A DNA stretch of 64,000 bases from Actinoallomurus liliacearum (GTDB lineage Bacteria; Actinomycetota; Actinomycetes; Streptosporangiales; Streptosporangiaceae), in assembly GCF_039542035.1 (NCBI RefSeq), contig NZ_BAABHJ010000003.1:1-64000 (forward strand). The letters run 5' to 3'. A program made the position numbers and the translations under genes. Below the pieces are notes generated by a model, which worked only from the letters and a program-made list of their open reading frames with translations, made no database searches and had not been told where the DNA came from. Below, one piece after another: positions 25,961-33,822 of the stretch (positions within the stretch are counted from its first letter, which is position 1; each line of letters starts with the position of its first letter).

Positions 25961-26740
25961 TCAGGTGGACGCGGGCGCGGGCACGCGTTCGGGCGGGGCG
26001 CCCATGGCCAGCGAGACGTCCCGTGCCGCGGCCACCACCTCGGCGGTCAGGGTCGCGTCCCGCACGTCGATCTCGAACGCGAGCCCGGACACCGAGATGC
26101 CGCCCAGCACCGCGCCGGTGTGGTCGAACACCGGTGCCCCCACGCAGCGGATGCCCCGCTCGTTCTCCTCGTCGTCGACGGCGTGGCCGCGACGACGCAC
26201 CTCGGCCAGGTGTGCGACCAGTGCGTCGACGTCCGTGATCGTGTGCTGGGCGCGCGGCTCCAGCCCGGTCCGCGACGTGATCGCGGCGACCTCCTGGTCG
26301 GACAGTTGCGCGAGGATCGCCTTGCCGATCGAGGTGGAGTGCAGGCGCAGGCTCATGCCGACCCGCGAGCCCATCTGGTACGGCCGCAGGCCCTCGAGCT
26401 TGCGGACGTACACCGCCTCGTCGCCGCTGCGGATCGCGAAGTGCACGGTGCAGCCCGTACGGTCGCGCAGCGCCTGCAGGGCCGCGTCGGCGTGCTGCGC
26501 CGGGTCGAACCGGCTCATCACCTTGCCCGCCAGGGTGAGGATGCGCGGACCCGGGAGGTAGCCGCCGTTGCCGTCGGCGCGGGCGAACCCCCAGCCGACG
26601 AGGGACTGGAGGATGCGGTGCACGGTCGACTTGGGCAGCCCGGTACCGGCCGCGATGTCGGTCACCCGGCTGTGCTCGGCCAGTGCCTCCAGCACCGTGA
26701 GCGCCTTGTCGATCGAACCGCCGCCGGTCTGCGTCGCCAC
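25961..26740 (-). CDS. IclR-family transcriptional regulator
   Basis: This 259-residue regulator has a winged helix at residues ~8-70 (ALTVLEALAEHSRVTDIA, then GLPKSTVHRILQSL) and an effector-binding IclR domain with YQMGSRVGMSLRLHSTSIGKAILA and GIRCVGAPVFD. IclR proteins bind small carboxylates and sugar acids. It is convergent with the aldolase-kinase pair and probably regulates it. The GTG chosen gives a normal N-terminus; the frame is open further upstream through repetitive sequence with no ribosome site. Confidence 0.9.
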   Translation of the reverse strand: MATQTGGGSIDKALTVLEALAEHSRVTDIAAGTGLPKSTVHRILQSLVGWGFARADGNGGYLPGPRILTLAGKVMSRFDPAQHADAALQALRDRTGCTVHFAIRSGDEAVYVRKLEGLRPYQMGSRVGMSLRLHSTSIGKAILAQLSDQEVAAITSRTGLEPRAQHTITDVDALVAHLAEVRRRGHAVDDEENERGIRCVGAPVFDHTGAVLGGISVSGLAFEIDVRDATLTAEVVAAARDVSLAMGAPPERVPAPAST

Positions 26741-26804
26741 CACACGGCGAGGATATCCGCAGCGCAGCGGCGTACGGCGGGAGCGGCGCGGGCGGCGGCC
26801 CCCG

Positions 26805-26897
26805 GCCGCAGGTCGGTCCCGCCGCAGGGTCGGCCCGGACACAGACCGGCCCGCACGCAGGTCGGCTCGGGCGCAGGTCAGCCCGGTTGGAGGTCGG
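26805..26897. repeat. Degenerate 16-base tandem repeat, about six copies
   Basis: Units resembling CGCAGGTCGGCTCGGG follow each other between the IclR start and the 3' end of the ABC transporter gene; the two best copies are adjacent and differ by three bases. The right end runs into the last codons of the transporter. Confidence 0.65.
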
Positions 26898-28821
26898 GTG
26901 CGGCCCGGTAGGCGGCCGCCTGCAGTTCGTAGAGTTGGGCGTACAGCCCTTCCTCGCGTATGAGCTCGGCGTGCGTGCCGTGCTCGGTGACCCGGCCGGC
27001 GTCGAGGACATAGATGTGGTCGGCGTAGCGGACGCTCGCGAGGCGGTGCGTGATCAGGACGACCGTGCGGTCCTGCGCGTGGTCACGGATGCGCTCGAAC
27101 AGGGCGTGCTCGGCGCGCGCGTCGAGCGCGGAGGTGGGCTCGTCGAAGATCATCAAAGGCGCGTCACGGTAGAAGCCACGGGCCGTCGCGATCCGCTGCC
27201 ACTGCCCGCCGGACAGCTCGTGACCGCCCTCGAACCTGCGGTCGAGCAGAGTGTCGTACCCCTGGGGCAACCGGGCGACGACCTGGTCGGCGCCCGCGGC
27301 CCGGGTGGCGTCGGCCAGCCGGTCCTCCTCGGGCGCACGGCCCATGAGGATGTTGTCCCGCACGGTGAGCGGCCATCGCGTGTGGTCCTGGGCGATCACC
27401 GCGATGCGCTCACGGAGGGTGTCGCCGTCGATCGCGGAGATGTCGGTGTCGTCCCACCGGACCGTGCCGGAGTCGGGTGCGTACAGACCGGCGAGGAGCT
27501 TGGCGAGGGTGGTCTTGCCGGAGCCGTTCTCCCCGACCAGCGCGATCACCTGGCCCCGGCGGATCGTCAGGTCGACGTCGCACAGGGCGGGGGTGCCGGC
27601 GCCCGGGTACGTGAAGCTCAGCCGCTCCGCGGTGATGCGGCCGAAGGACTCCGGGGCCGTCGGCGCGCGCCGGGCGGGGACGCGTTCGCGGGCCATCGCG
27701 CAGAAGTCGAGGTAGTCGCCGAAGTACAGGCCGGCCTCGTACAGCTTGTTGAGCGCCTGCATCAGGGCGGCGAGGGAGGACTGGCCGGCCCGGATGGCGA
27801 GCACGGCCGTTCCCGTGACGGCGAGCGGGATGATCCCCGCGGCGAGCAGGCCGCCGAGTGCCGCGTAGACCAGGCCGGTGGTGGTGCCGGTCAGGAGGTC
27901 GCCGGCGACCCTGGTGGCGGTCTGCTGCCGGGCGACGTCGAGTTCGACCCGCTGTTCCGCGTCGGCGATCCGGTCGTACTCCCCGAGGAGGAAGGAGCGC
28001 AGGCCGAACGCGCGTACCTCGGCGGCCGGCGGCCGCTCGGCCATGAGGTCCGAGAGCATGTACTTGCGGCGCCGGGCCCGGGACATCCTGCGGAAGGCCA
28101 GGTAGCGCATGCGGGCGGCGCGCAGGGCCGCCCACCCGTCCGGCAGGGCCGTGATCAGCAGCAGCGGCATCAGCACCGGGTGCAGCACGCCGAGGGTCGC
28201 GGCGGCCGCGACGACGCCCACCGCGCCGGTGAGGACGTTCACCGTCATCTCGACGACGGTCACCGAGTCGGGCACGCCACTGTCCCGTGCCCGCTGCATC
28301 GCGTTGTGGAACTCGTCGTCGTCGAACGCGCTGAGCTCGACCCGTGTCGTCAGCCGGAACAGACGCGTCTCGGCCAGCCGTTCCACGCGCGGCTTGAGCC
28401 GCAGTTGTGCCCAGCCGGCGGCCGCGAGCAGCCCGGCGCGGACCGCGGTCGCGGCGGCGACGAGGATCAGTGCCGGGAGCGCGGCGCGCACGCGGGCGGC
28501 GCTGGGGCCGCCGGCGAACAGCGACTGCAGGACGCCGGTCGTCGCGAGGAGTCCGAACGCGGTGAACACCCCGGCGATGAGGTTCAGGCCGAGCGCGGCG
28601 AGCGTGTCCAGCCGGTCGGCCTGCCAGGCCAGGCGCAGGGCGGCGCCGGTCAGGGTGGGCAGCCTGCGTGCCATCGTGACCAGGCCCGCGGACCTGAACC
28701 GATCGTCGTGGATCTCCCAGTAGCGCAGCGCGAGACCCGACTGGTCGGCGGCGGGAGCCGTGGTCCGGTTCCTCCGCCGGAATCTCACCGGACGCGACCC
28801 GTAGTGATCATGACTACCCAA
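26878..28821 (-). CDS. ABC exporter (fused membrane-ATPase half-transporter), probable lanthipeptide exporter
   Basis: The 647-residue product has a six-span type-IV ABC membrane domain (about residues 60-360) and a C-terminal ATPase with Walker A GENGSGKTT, signature LSGGQWQRIA, Walker B LMIFDEPTSALD and the H-loop ITHRLAS. There is no C39 peptidase domain, so any leader removal must be done elsewhere. It is divergent from the lanthipeptide precursor across a 350-base interval rich in inverted repeats, the usual place for the exporter. The first in-frame start is TTG; a GTG 11 codons in (before RFRRR) may be the real one. Confidence 0.88.
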   Translation of the reverse strand: MGSHDHYGSRPVRFRRRNRTTAPAADQSGLALRYWEIHDDRFRSAGLVTMARRLPTLTGAALRLAWQADRLDTLAALGLNLIAGVFTAFGLLATTGVLQSLFAGGPSAARVRAALPALILVAAATAVRAGLLAAAGWAQLRLKPRVERLAETRLFRLTTRVELSAFDDDEFHNAMQRARDSGVPDSVTVVEMTVNVLTGAVGVVAAAATLGVLHPVLMPLLLITALPDGWAALRAARMRYLAFRRMSRARRRKYMLSDLMAERPPAAEVRAFGLRSFLLGEYDRIADAEQRVELDVARQQTATRVAGDLLTGTTTGLVYAALGGLLAAGIIPLAVTGTAVLAIRAGQSSLAALMQALNKLYEAGLYFGDYLDFCAMARERVPARRAPTAPESFGRITAERLSFTYPGAGTPALCDVDLTIRRGQVIALVGENGSGKTTLAKLLAGLYAPDSGTVRWDDTDISAIDGDTLRERIAVIAQDHTRWPLTVRDNILMGRAPEEDRLADATRAAGADQVVARLPQGYDTLLDRRFEGGHELSGGQWQRIATARGFYRDAPLMIFDEPTSALDARAEHALFERIRDHAQDRTVVLITHRLASVRYADHIYVLDAGRVTEHGTHAELIREEGLYAQLYELQAAAYRAAPDLQPG

Positions 28822-28892
28822 GCTAGGTGACCGCCGAGGGGATGTAAATAATCTTCACAATCCCGACTTGGTTGGTAGAAGATTCACGCCAA

Positions 28893-28927
28893 GCCATTAT
28901 GCCTTCTCCTCAGGAGAAGGCAATGGC
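28893..28927. promoter_or_regulatory. Long palindrome upstream of the lanthipeptide genes
   Basis: GCCTTCTCCT and AGGAGAAGGC are perfect 10-base arms around a single C. Outside them GCCATT and AATGGC extend the pairing, interrupted only by an AT on one side. It lies in the divergent interval between exporter and precursor, about 250 bases before the precursor start. It is long enough to be either an operator for a dimeric regulator or a strong RNA hairpin. No cluster-specific regulator gene is present nearby. Confidence 0.7.
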
Positions 28928-28930
28928 GTC

Positions 28931-28953
28931 AACGACCGGAATTTCGGGTCGTT
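28931..28953. promoter_or_regulatory. Second inverted repeat in the exporter-precursor interval
   Basis: AACGACC and GGTCGTT form a perfect 7-base inverted repeat with a 9-base spacer GGAATTTCG. It begins only four bases after the longer palindrome, so the two may be bound or folded together. Confidence 0.55.
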
Positions 28954-29040
28954 GACCGGAGCCCATATGGGACGCAAATAAAACCGTCATCGCAACCTGG
29001 ACAGCGTCCAAGATCGTACTGATAATGCTGGAGGTTGATC

Positions 29041-29259
29041 ATGGCGAGGACGTCGTTTCCCGCGCTCCCGTCCTCGTCATCGATGGGCCCGGGGCACATT
29101 CTCCACACCAGGACGGTCGTGTCCCGCGAATCGGTTGCGGCCCGCCCACAAGGCGCCGGCCGAGAAAGGAGTCCGTTATGCCCGCACTCACGCTCGAACC
29201 CCGCGACGCAGGTGTGCTCGAGGCCGAGGACCTCGTCATCGACTTCGAAGGCGAGCTGA
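29041..29259 (+). CDS. Possible small reading frame overlapping the precursor gene
   Basis: A 72-codon frame starts at an ATG with an excellent GGAGG site six bases upstream and runs 82 bases into the precursor gene in another frame. The product is Ser- and Arg-rich (FPALPSSSS near the start) with no recognised motif. It could be a translated leader coupled to the precursor, or simply chance in high-GC DNA; only the strong ribosome site argues for it. Confidence 0.25.
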   Translation: MARTSFPALPSSSSMGPGHILHTRTVVSRESVAARPQGAGRERSPLCPHSRSNPATQVCSRPRTSSSTSKAS

Positions 29260-29348
29260 TGGAGCTGCTGCACGGCCCGCAGGCCTGCGTCAACACCTGC
29301 AAGCGCACCGTCTGCAGCACCTTCCCCTGCTGCCCGTCCATCAAGTGA
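29178..29348 (+). CDS. Lanthipeptide precursor peptide
   Basis: This is a 56-residue peptide with an acidic leader containing hydrophobic helices (DLVIDFEGELMELLHG) and a Cys-rich C-terminus, ACVNTCKRTVCSTF followed by PCCPSIK. The last 21 residues hold five Cys and five Ser/Thr. AAAGGAG lies six bases before the ATG. The synthetase gene follows 173 bases later on the same strand, so this is almost certainly its substrate. The core lacks the SxxSxxxC labionin motif of many class III peptides. There is no GG or other obvious cleavage site; the core could begin near GPQA. Confidence 0.88.
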   Translation: MPALTLEPRDAGVLEAEDLVIDFEGELMELLHGPQACVNTCKRTVCSTFPCCPSIK

Positions 29349-29521
29349 CCGTCTGAGCGGGCGCCGGTCCGGGCTTTCTCCCGGTCCGGCGCCGACCACG
29401 GACGCCGGGACGGAGCGCTTCCGGAGGAGTGGTGAGAGAAAGGCCGTCGGCGTGCCCCGATGGCCTTTCTCGCTGACATATCGCGGTGAATGCGTATCGA
29501 GTACTCGCGTGGAGGAACTCT

Positions 29522-32239
29522 ATGGACGCCGCTGTCTCAGATCGCACCGAGGACATGGCGGAGAGGGTCGCTGAAATAGCGGAGAGTGAGGGCCGCGAGG
29601 TCTATGTGGACGACACGTGGGTCAGCGTGCACCGGCCCGGCCTGGACCTGCCCGCGCAGGGCTGGAAACTCCACGTGTCCGCGCGTCCCGGCACCCTGGT
29701 GGCGACGCTCGACCGGATCCTCCCGCTGCTGTTCCACCTCGACTGCGACTTCAAGGTGGCGCGATCCACCTCGGTGCTGCGCGAGCTGAACTCCGGTGAC
29801 GTCGATCCGGGGGCGGTCGGCAAGGCCGTGACGGTCTACCCGCCGCAGGACCGCGTGGTGAAGGTCGGGCGGGTGCTCGCGGCGGCGCTCGCCGGGTACG
29901 CCGCGCCTCGGGTGCCCAGCGATCGCCGGGTGCACCGGAGTGCGCCCGTCTACTACCGGTACGGGCCGTTCGTCCCGCAGTACCGCGTGGACGAGAACGG
30001 CGACTGGGAGCTCGTGCTGATCGGTCCCGACGGCGAGTTCCTGCCCGGCGCGGCCGGTCCGGAGTTCCGCTGCCCGCCCTGGGCGTCCGACCCGTTCCGG
30101 CAGGTGACGCCGGGCTCGGCCGCCGAACCCGGCGGCTCCCGACGGCCCGACGGGAAGACCGATGATCCGGGACGGGCCGATGGCTCGGGACGGCCGGGTG
30201 GGGAGACCGCCGTCTCGCCGGAGAGCGGCGACGGTGTGCCGGGGGATGGGAACGGTCCGTCCGAGGGCGTGCCGACGCTCGGCGGCCGTTACCGGCTCAC
30301 GTCCGGCGTGGTCCGCGGCGCACGCGGCAACGTCTACCGGGCCGAGGACACCACCTCGGGCCACCGCGTGGTGGTCAAGGAGGCCCGCGCGTACGTCGGG
30401 GAGAACGCCGACGGCATGGACCTGCGGCTGCAGATCCGCAACGAACGCCGCATCCTGCAGGCACTCGCCGGAGTCGACGGCGTCCCCGGCCTGATCGACC
30501 ACTTCCGGCACGGCGAGGACGAGTTCCTCGTGATCACCGAGGAGGGGAGCCGCGACCTCAACCGCTTCGTCAACGAGCACGGGCTCTTCGCCGACGACCC
30601 GCGCGGCGCCGGCCGTGACCTGGCCGTCCTCGCCACGCAGCTCGTCGGTCTCCTCGACGCCGTGCACGCCCGGGGCGTCGTCGTACGCGACCTGTCCCCG
30701 AAGAACGTCGTGCTGGACGACGACCTCCGCTGCACGCTCGTCGACTTCGGCAACAGCAGGTACGACGGTTTCCAGATCCCCGGCTGGACTCCGGGCTACA
30801 GCGTGCCGGACCAGCACACCGGCCGCCCGTCCGAACCGGCGGACGACTACTTCGCCCTCGGCGGCGTGCTCTTCTTCGCGGCCACCGGCATGCACCCGAT
30901 CGGCGTCGACTCCGACCCGGCGCGCAACCTCGAGCGCACCCTGATGAGCCTGGCGGCGCTGTTCCCGGGCGTCACGACCGGTGTCCGGGGACTGATCCCC
31001 CGGCTGCTCAGCCTCGACCCCGCCGAGCGCACCGCCGCGGCGGCCGACATCCGGCACGGACGCCACCGTACGGGACGGGTGACCGCCGGGGCGGCGCGGG
31101 TCGTACCGCCACGGTTCACCCCCGACCTGCTCGACGCGGTCATCGCGCACACGAGGGACGAGTGCGTCCGGTTCGCCGAGAAGACGATGGCGGGCCCGGC
31201 GGACCCGCGGCGGTCCGCGCCTCCGGTGACGCACGTGTACGGAGGGTCGGCCGGCCTCGGGATGGAGCTGCTGCACCACCCGGACACCGAGGCCGTGGCG
31301 GGCGACCTGGCCCGCTGGACCGCCGAGGTGATCCCGCCGACGCGGCTGCCCTCGGCGCTGTTCTTCGGCCGGACCGGCACCGAGCTGTTCCTGAGCACGG
31401 CGCGGCGGATGCTGGGGGCGGATGTCCCCGCCGCCGATCCGATCGAACTCGGTGACGGGGAGCGCGGCGACCACGTGCACGGCCTGGCCGGTGTCGGCGC
31501 CGGTCACCTGCTCCTGGCGGAGCTGGATCCCTGTCCGGACCACCGCGCGGTCGCCGCCGAATGCGCGCGGCGGCTGCTGGCCGGGGAGGTACGCGACACG
31601 CAGGACGCGGTGGCGCCCGCCCAGCCCGGTACGGGCGTGGCCACCGAGTCCGGCTTCGCCCACGGCGCGGCGGGCATCGCCGCGTTCCTGCTCGCCTACC
31701 ACCGGGCCACCGGCGACCCTGGAGCCGGCGCGGCGGCCCGGCGGCGGCTGGACGCGCTCGCCGGCGAGGCCGCAGCCCTCGCCCGGGTGCTGCGGGAGCC
31801 CGCGGCCCGGCCCATGGGCGCCTCCTGGTGCCAGGGACTCTCCGGCATCGTCACGGCGCTGGTGCACGCCGCGCGGGCGTACGACGAAGAGTGGTACCTC
31901 GAGACCGCCAGGGCGGGCGCCCGCGCCTGCCTGGGGATCGCGCCCCAGGCGTGGGTGGTGTCGCAGTGCTGCGGGCTGGCCGGCATCGGCGAGATGCTCC
32001 TCGACGTCGCGCTGGCGACCGGGGAGGAGGAGTTCTGGCGGGGCGCCGAGCGCATCGTCGAGCTCATGCTGACCCGGAGCGGCGGAGATCCGGAACACCC
32101 CGTCTTCCCCGACAACACCCTCGAAGGGGCCAGCGGCAGCTGGGGGATGGGCACTCCCGGCGTGCTGTCCTTCCTGCGGCGGCTGCGCGACCGCGACGGG
32201 GCACGCCTCTGGACCCCGGGCTGGGCCCCGCCGCGCTGA
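29522..32239 (+). CDS. Lanthionine synthetase with lyase, kinase and cyclase domains (class IV-like, CCG zinc site)
   Basis: This 905-residue enzyme phosphorylates, eliminates and cyclises Ser/Thr and Cys of the precursor. Residues ~1-190 resemble the phospho-Ser/Thr lyase (QGWKLHVSARPGT, GKAVTVYPPQDRV) and a Gly/Asp linker follows. A kinase spans ~255-510 (GARGNVYRAED, VVVKEA, VRDLSPKNVVL, VDFGN). The LanC-like cyclase spans ~550-905, with H714 in FAHGAAG, C770 in SWCQG, and C816 and C817 in SQCCGLAG. The 46-residue spacing of C770 and C816 matches the zinc ligands of NisC, so the site is likely intact, which is expected of class IV (LanL) and not of class III (LanKC). The third ligand is Cys instead of His. 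GGAGGA precedes the ATG. Confidence 0.9.
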   Translation: MDAAVSDRTEDMAERVAEIAESEGREVYVDDTWVSVHRPGLDLPAQGWKLHVSARPGTLVATLDRILPLLFHLDCDFKVARSTSVLRELNSGDVDPGAVGKAVTVYPPQDRVVKVGRVLAAALAGYAAPRVPSDRRVHRSAPVYYRYGPFVPQYRVDENGDWELVLIGPDGEFLPGAAGPEFRCPPWASDPFRQVTPGSAAEPGGSRRPDGKTDDPGRADGSGRPGGETAVSPESGDGVPGDGNGPSEGVPTLGGRYRLTSGVVRGARGNVYRAEDTTSGHRVVVKEARAYVGENADGMDLRLQIRNERRILQALAGVDGVPGLIDHFRHGEDEFLVITEEGSRDLNRFVNEHGLFADDPRGAGRDLAVLATQLVGLLDAVHARGVVVRDLSPKNVVLDDDLRCTLVDFGNSRYDGFQIPGWTPGYSVPDQHTGRPSEPADDYFALGGVLFFAATGMHPIGVDSDPARNLERTLMSLAALFPGVTTGVRGLIPRLLSLDPAERTAAAADIRHGRHRTGRVTAGAARVVPPRFTPDLLDAVIAHTRDECVRFAEKTMAGPADPRRSAPPVTHVYGGSAGLGMELLHHPDTEAVAGDLARWTAEVIPPTRLPSALFFGRTGTELFLSTARRMLGADVPAADPIELGDGERGDHVHGLAGVGAGHLLLAELDPCPDHRAVAAECARRLLAGEVRDTQDAVAPAQPGTGVATESGFAHGAAGIAAFLLAYHRATGDPGAGAAARRRLDALAGEAAALARVLREPAARPMGASWCQGLSGIVTALVHAARAYDEEWYLETARAGARACLGIAPQAWVVSQCCGLAGIGEMLLDVALATGEEEFWRGAERIVELMLTRSGGDPEHPVFPDNTLEGASGSWGMGTPGVLSFLRRLRDRDGARLWTPGWAPPR

Positions 32240-32247
32240 CCCCGGCG

Positions 32248-32287
32248 GCGCCGCGCGGGCCGTTCAGACGAACGGTCCGCGCGGCGC
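32248..32287. terminator. Strong hairpin terminator after the synthetase gene
   Basis: Two 18-base arms, from GCGCCGCGCGG to CCGTTC and its complement, pair around an AGAC loop with only one G-U wobble. The hairpin begins 9 bases after the stop. No T-run follows, as is common for actinobacterial terminators. Confidence 0.8.
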
Positions 32288-32402
32288 TCGGACCGGCGCC
32301 CTGCAGGGTGTTCAGGCCGGGGCCTACGGGACGCTCAGACCGGGCTCTACGGGGTGCTCCGGCCGGGGGTCCTGCGGGGCGCTCGGGCCGGGGCTCGCGG
32401 GT
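32286..32402. repeat. Degenerate 22-25-base tandem repeat, about five copies
   Basis: Units resembling GCTCAGGCCGGGGCCTACGG, with variable ends, follow each other between the synthetase terminator and the ridA stop. They are imperfect and non-coding. Confidence 0.7.
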
Positions 32403-32414
32403 GCCGCGTCGTTC

Positions 32415-32825
32415 TCAGCGCCGGGGCGGCGCGACGACGGCCTCGATCTCGACCGTCAGGTCCGGCCGGGCGAGCGCGGCGACGACCATGAGCGAGTGGG
32501 CGGGCCAGTCGCCGTCGGGATACCAGGCGCTCAGGACCTCCTCCCGCGCGAGCCGGCTTCCCTCGAGGTGCTCGGTCCCGGCCACGAACGTCAGCAGCTT
32601 CACCAGGTGCTCGGGACCGGCGCCGAGGGAGTCGAGCAGCCGTCCGATGTTCGCGAACGCCTGCCGGGTCTGCGACCGGGCATCCGGACCGGCGAGAGTG
32701 CCGTCTTCGGCCACTCCCACCTGGCCGGAGACGAACACCAGCTCGTGGTCGGCCGGCACGGCGGCCAGGTGGCTGTACTGCCCGATCGGCGGCGCGAGGC
32801 CGTCTGGGCTCCAGCGACGGATCAT
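32415..32825 (-). CDS. RidA-family protein (reactive imine deaminase-like)
   Basis: This 136-residue protein is a RidA/YjgF fold, with FVSGQVGVAEDG, QTRQAFANIGRLLDSLGA and VEIEAVV, the last replacing the usual VEIE-A segment near the active site. RidA proteins hydrolyse 2-aminoacrylate-type imines. The typical catalytic Arg is not obvious, so its activity may differ. It is divergent from an IclR regulator gene, which may control it. I start at the ATG giving MIRRWSPDG; another ATG lies five codons upstream. Confidence 0.85.
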   Translation of the reverse strand: MIRRWSPDGLAPPIGQYSHLAAVPADHELVFVSGQVGVAEDGTLAGPDARSQTRQAFANIGRLLDSLGAGPEHLVKLLTFVAGTEHLEGSRLAREEVLSAWYPDGDWPAHSLMVVAALARPDLTVEIEAVVAPPRR

Positions 32826-32980
32826 CGACGCTCCTGTCATGCGGTTCGGAGATGCCGAGGCTAAAGGTCGCTGATCGGCGGGCTCCCGTCTCGGCGCCCC
32901 GGATTTCACATAGTCGAAATTCGGCCGCATGCTGGTCGGACGACGATCGGACGTCGACGGCCGGAACACGGGGGAGGGCC

Positions 32981-33805
32981 ATGCCGGAACGGGAACAGGG
33001 CACGGACGGTAAGCCGGTCGCGGAGCCCGGTCGTACGACGCTGCGCACCCTCGAGCGGGGCCTCGTCCTGCTCGAGGCGGTGGCGACCGCCGACGGCACC
33101 GCCACCGCCAAGGTGCTGAGCCGCATGCTCGGACTGAAGCTCGGGACCTGCTACCACCTGCTGCGCACGCTGCTCGAGAGCGGGCACCTCGTCAGGCTGC
33201 CCGGAGGGCGCTACGACGTCGGCCCGCGCGCCGCGTCACTGGGCCGGCACCTGCGGCGGCGCTCAGCCCCGTCCCCCGAGCTCTCCGTGATCCTCACCCG
33301 CCTGCACACCAAGACCCGGGAGACCTCGTACGTCTCCGGGTGGTACCACGGCAGCCTCATCCTCCAGCACTATCTCTCCGACCCGGACGCCGTCCGGCCC
33401 GCCGCCCTGGACGTGGGCTACAGCGAGCTCATGCACGCGCGGGCGGGTTCGAAGGCGGTGCTGGCCTTCCTGCCGCGCGACCACGTGACGGCCCTGTTCG
33501 ACGGGGTGGACCTGACGCCGGTCACGCCCCGGACGATCGTCGACCACGACGCGTTCCTCGCCGAGCTGGCGAAGATTCGGCGGCAGCGGTACGCCCTCGA
33601 CCTGGAGGAGTTCAGCCCGGGGGTCTGCTGCGTGGCCGCGCCGTTCTTCGACGAGACCGGCCATCCGGCGGGGGCCTTCACCGTCTCGGTCCCGGCCTCC
33701 CGGTTCGAACGGCGGCGAGAGTGGCTGACCGCCCAGGTGCGGGAGGCGTCCGTGATGGCGACCGGGCTCCTGCGCACCGGTCGGCTCACCGTACCGACCG
33801 TCTGA
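32981..33805 (+). CDS. IclR-family transcriptional regulator
   Basis: The 274-residue protein has an N-terminal winged helix (ERGLVLLEAVATADGTATAK and MLGLKLGTCYHLLRTLLESG) and an IclR effector domain with PGVCCVAAPFFDETG. GGGAGGG precedes the ATG, so the start is clear. It is divergent from the RidA gene, whose product it may control. Compared with the other IclR in this window, the effector domain is clearly different, so they are not recent duplicates. Confidence 0.88.
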   Translation: MPEREQGTDGKPVAEPGRTTLRTLERGLVLLEAVATADGTATAKVLSRMLGLKLGTCYHLLRTLLESGHLVRLPGGRYDVGPRAASLGRHLRRRSAPSPELSVILTRLHTKTRETSYVSGWYHGSLILQHYLSDPDAVRPAALDVGYSELMHARAGSKAVLAFLPRDHVTALFDGVDLTPVTPRTIVDHDAFLAELAKIRRQRYALDLEEFSPGVCCVAAPFFDETGHPAGAFTVSVPASRFERRREWLTAQVREASVMATGLLRTGRLTVPTV

Positions 33806-33822
33806 GGCCGGGACGGCGGGGC

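Noticed and set aside
29537..32098. Long antisense frame over the lanthionine synthetase
   Set aside because: No motif, and the sense strand shows all three synthetase domains.
29522..32239. Class III (LanKC) assignment of the synthetase
   Set aside because: Class III cyclases lack zinc ligands; here two ligand cysteines with NisC-like spacing and a third Cys are present, so class IV-like fits better.
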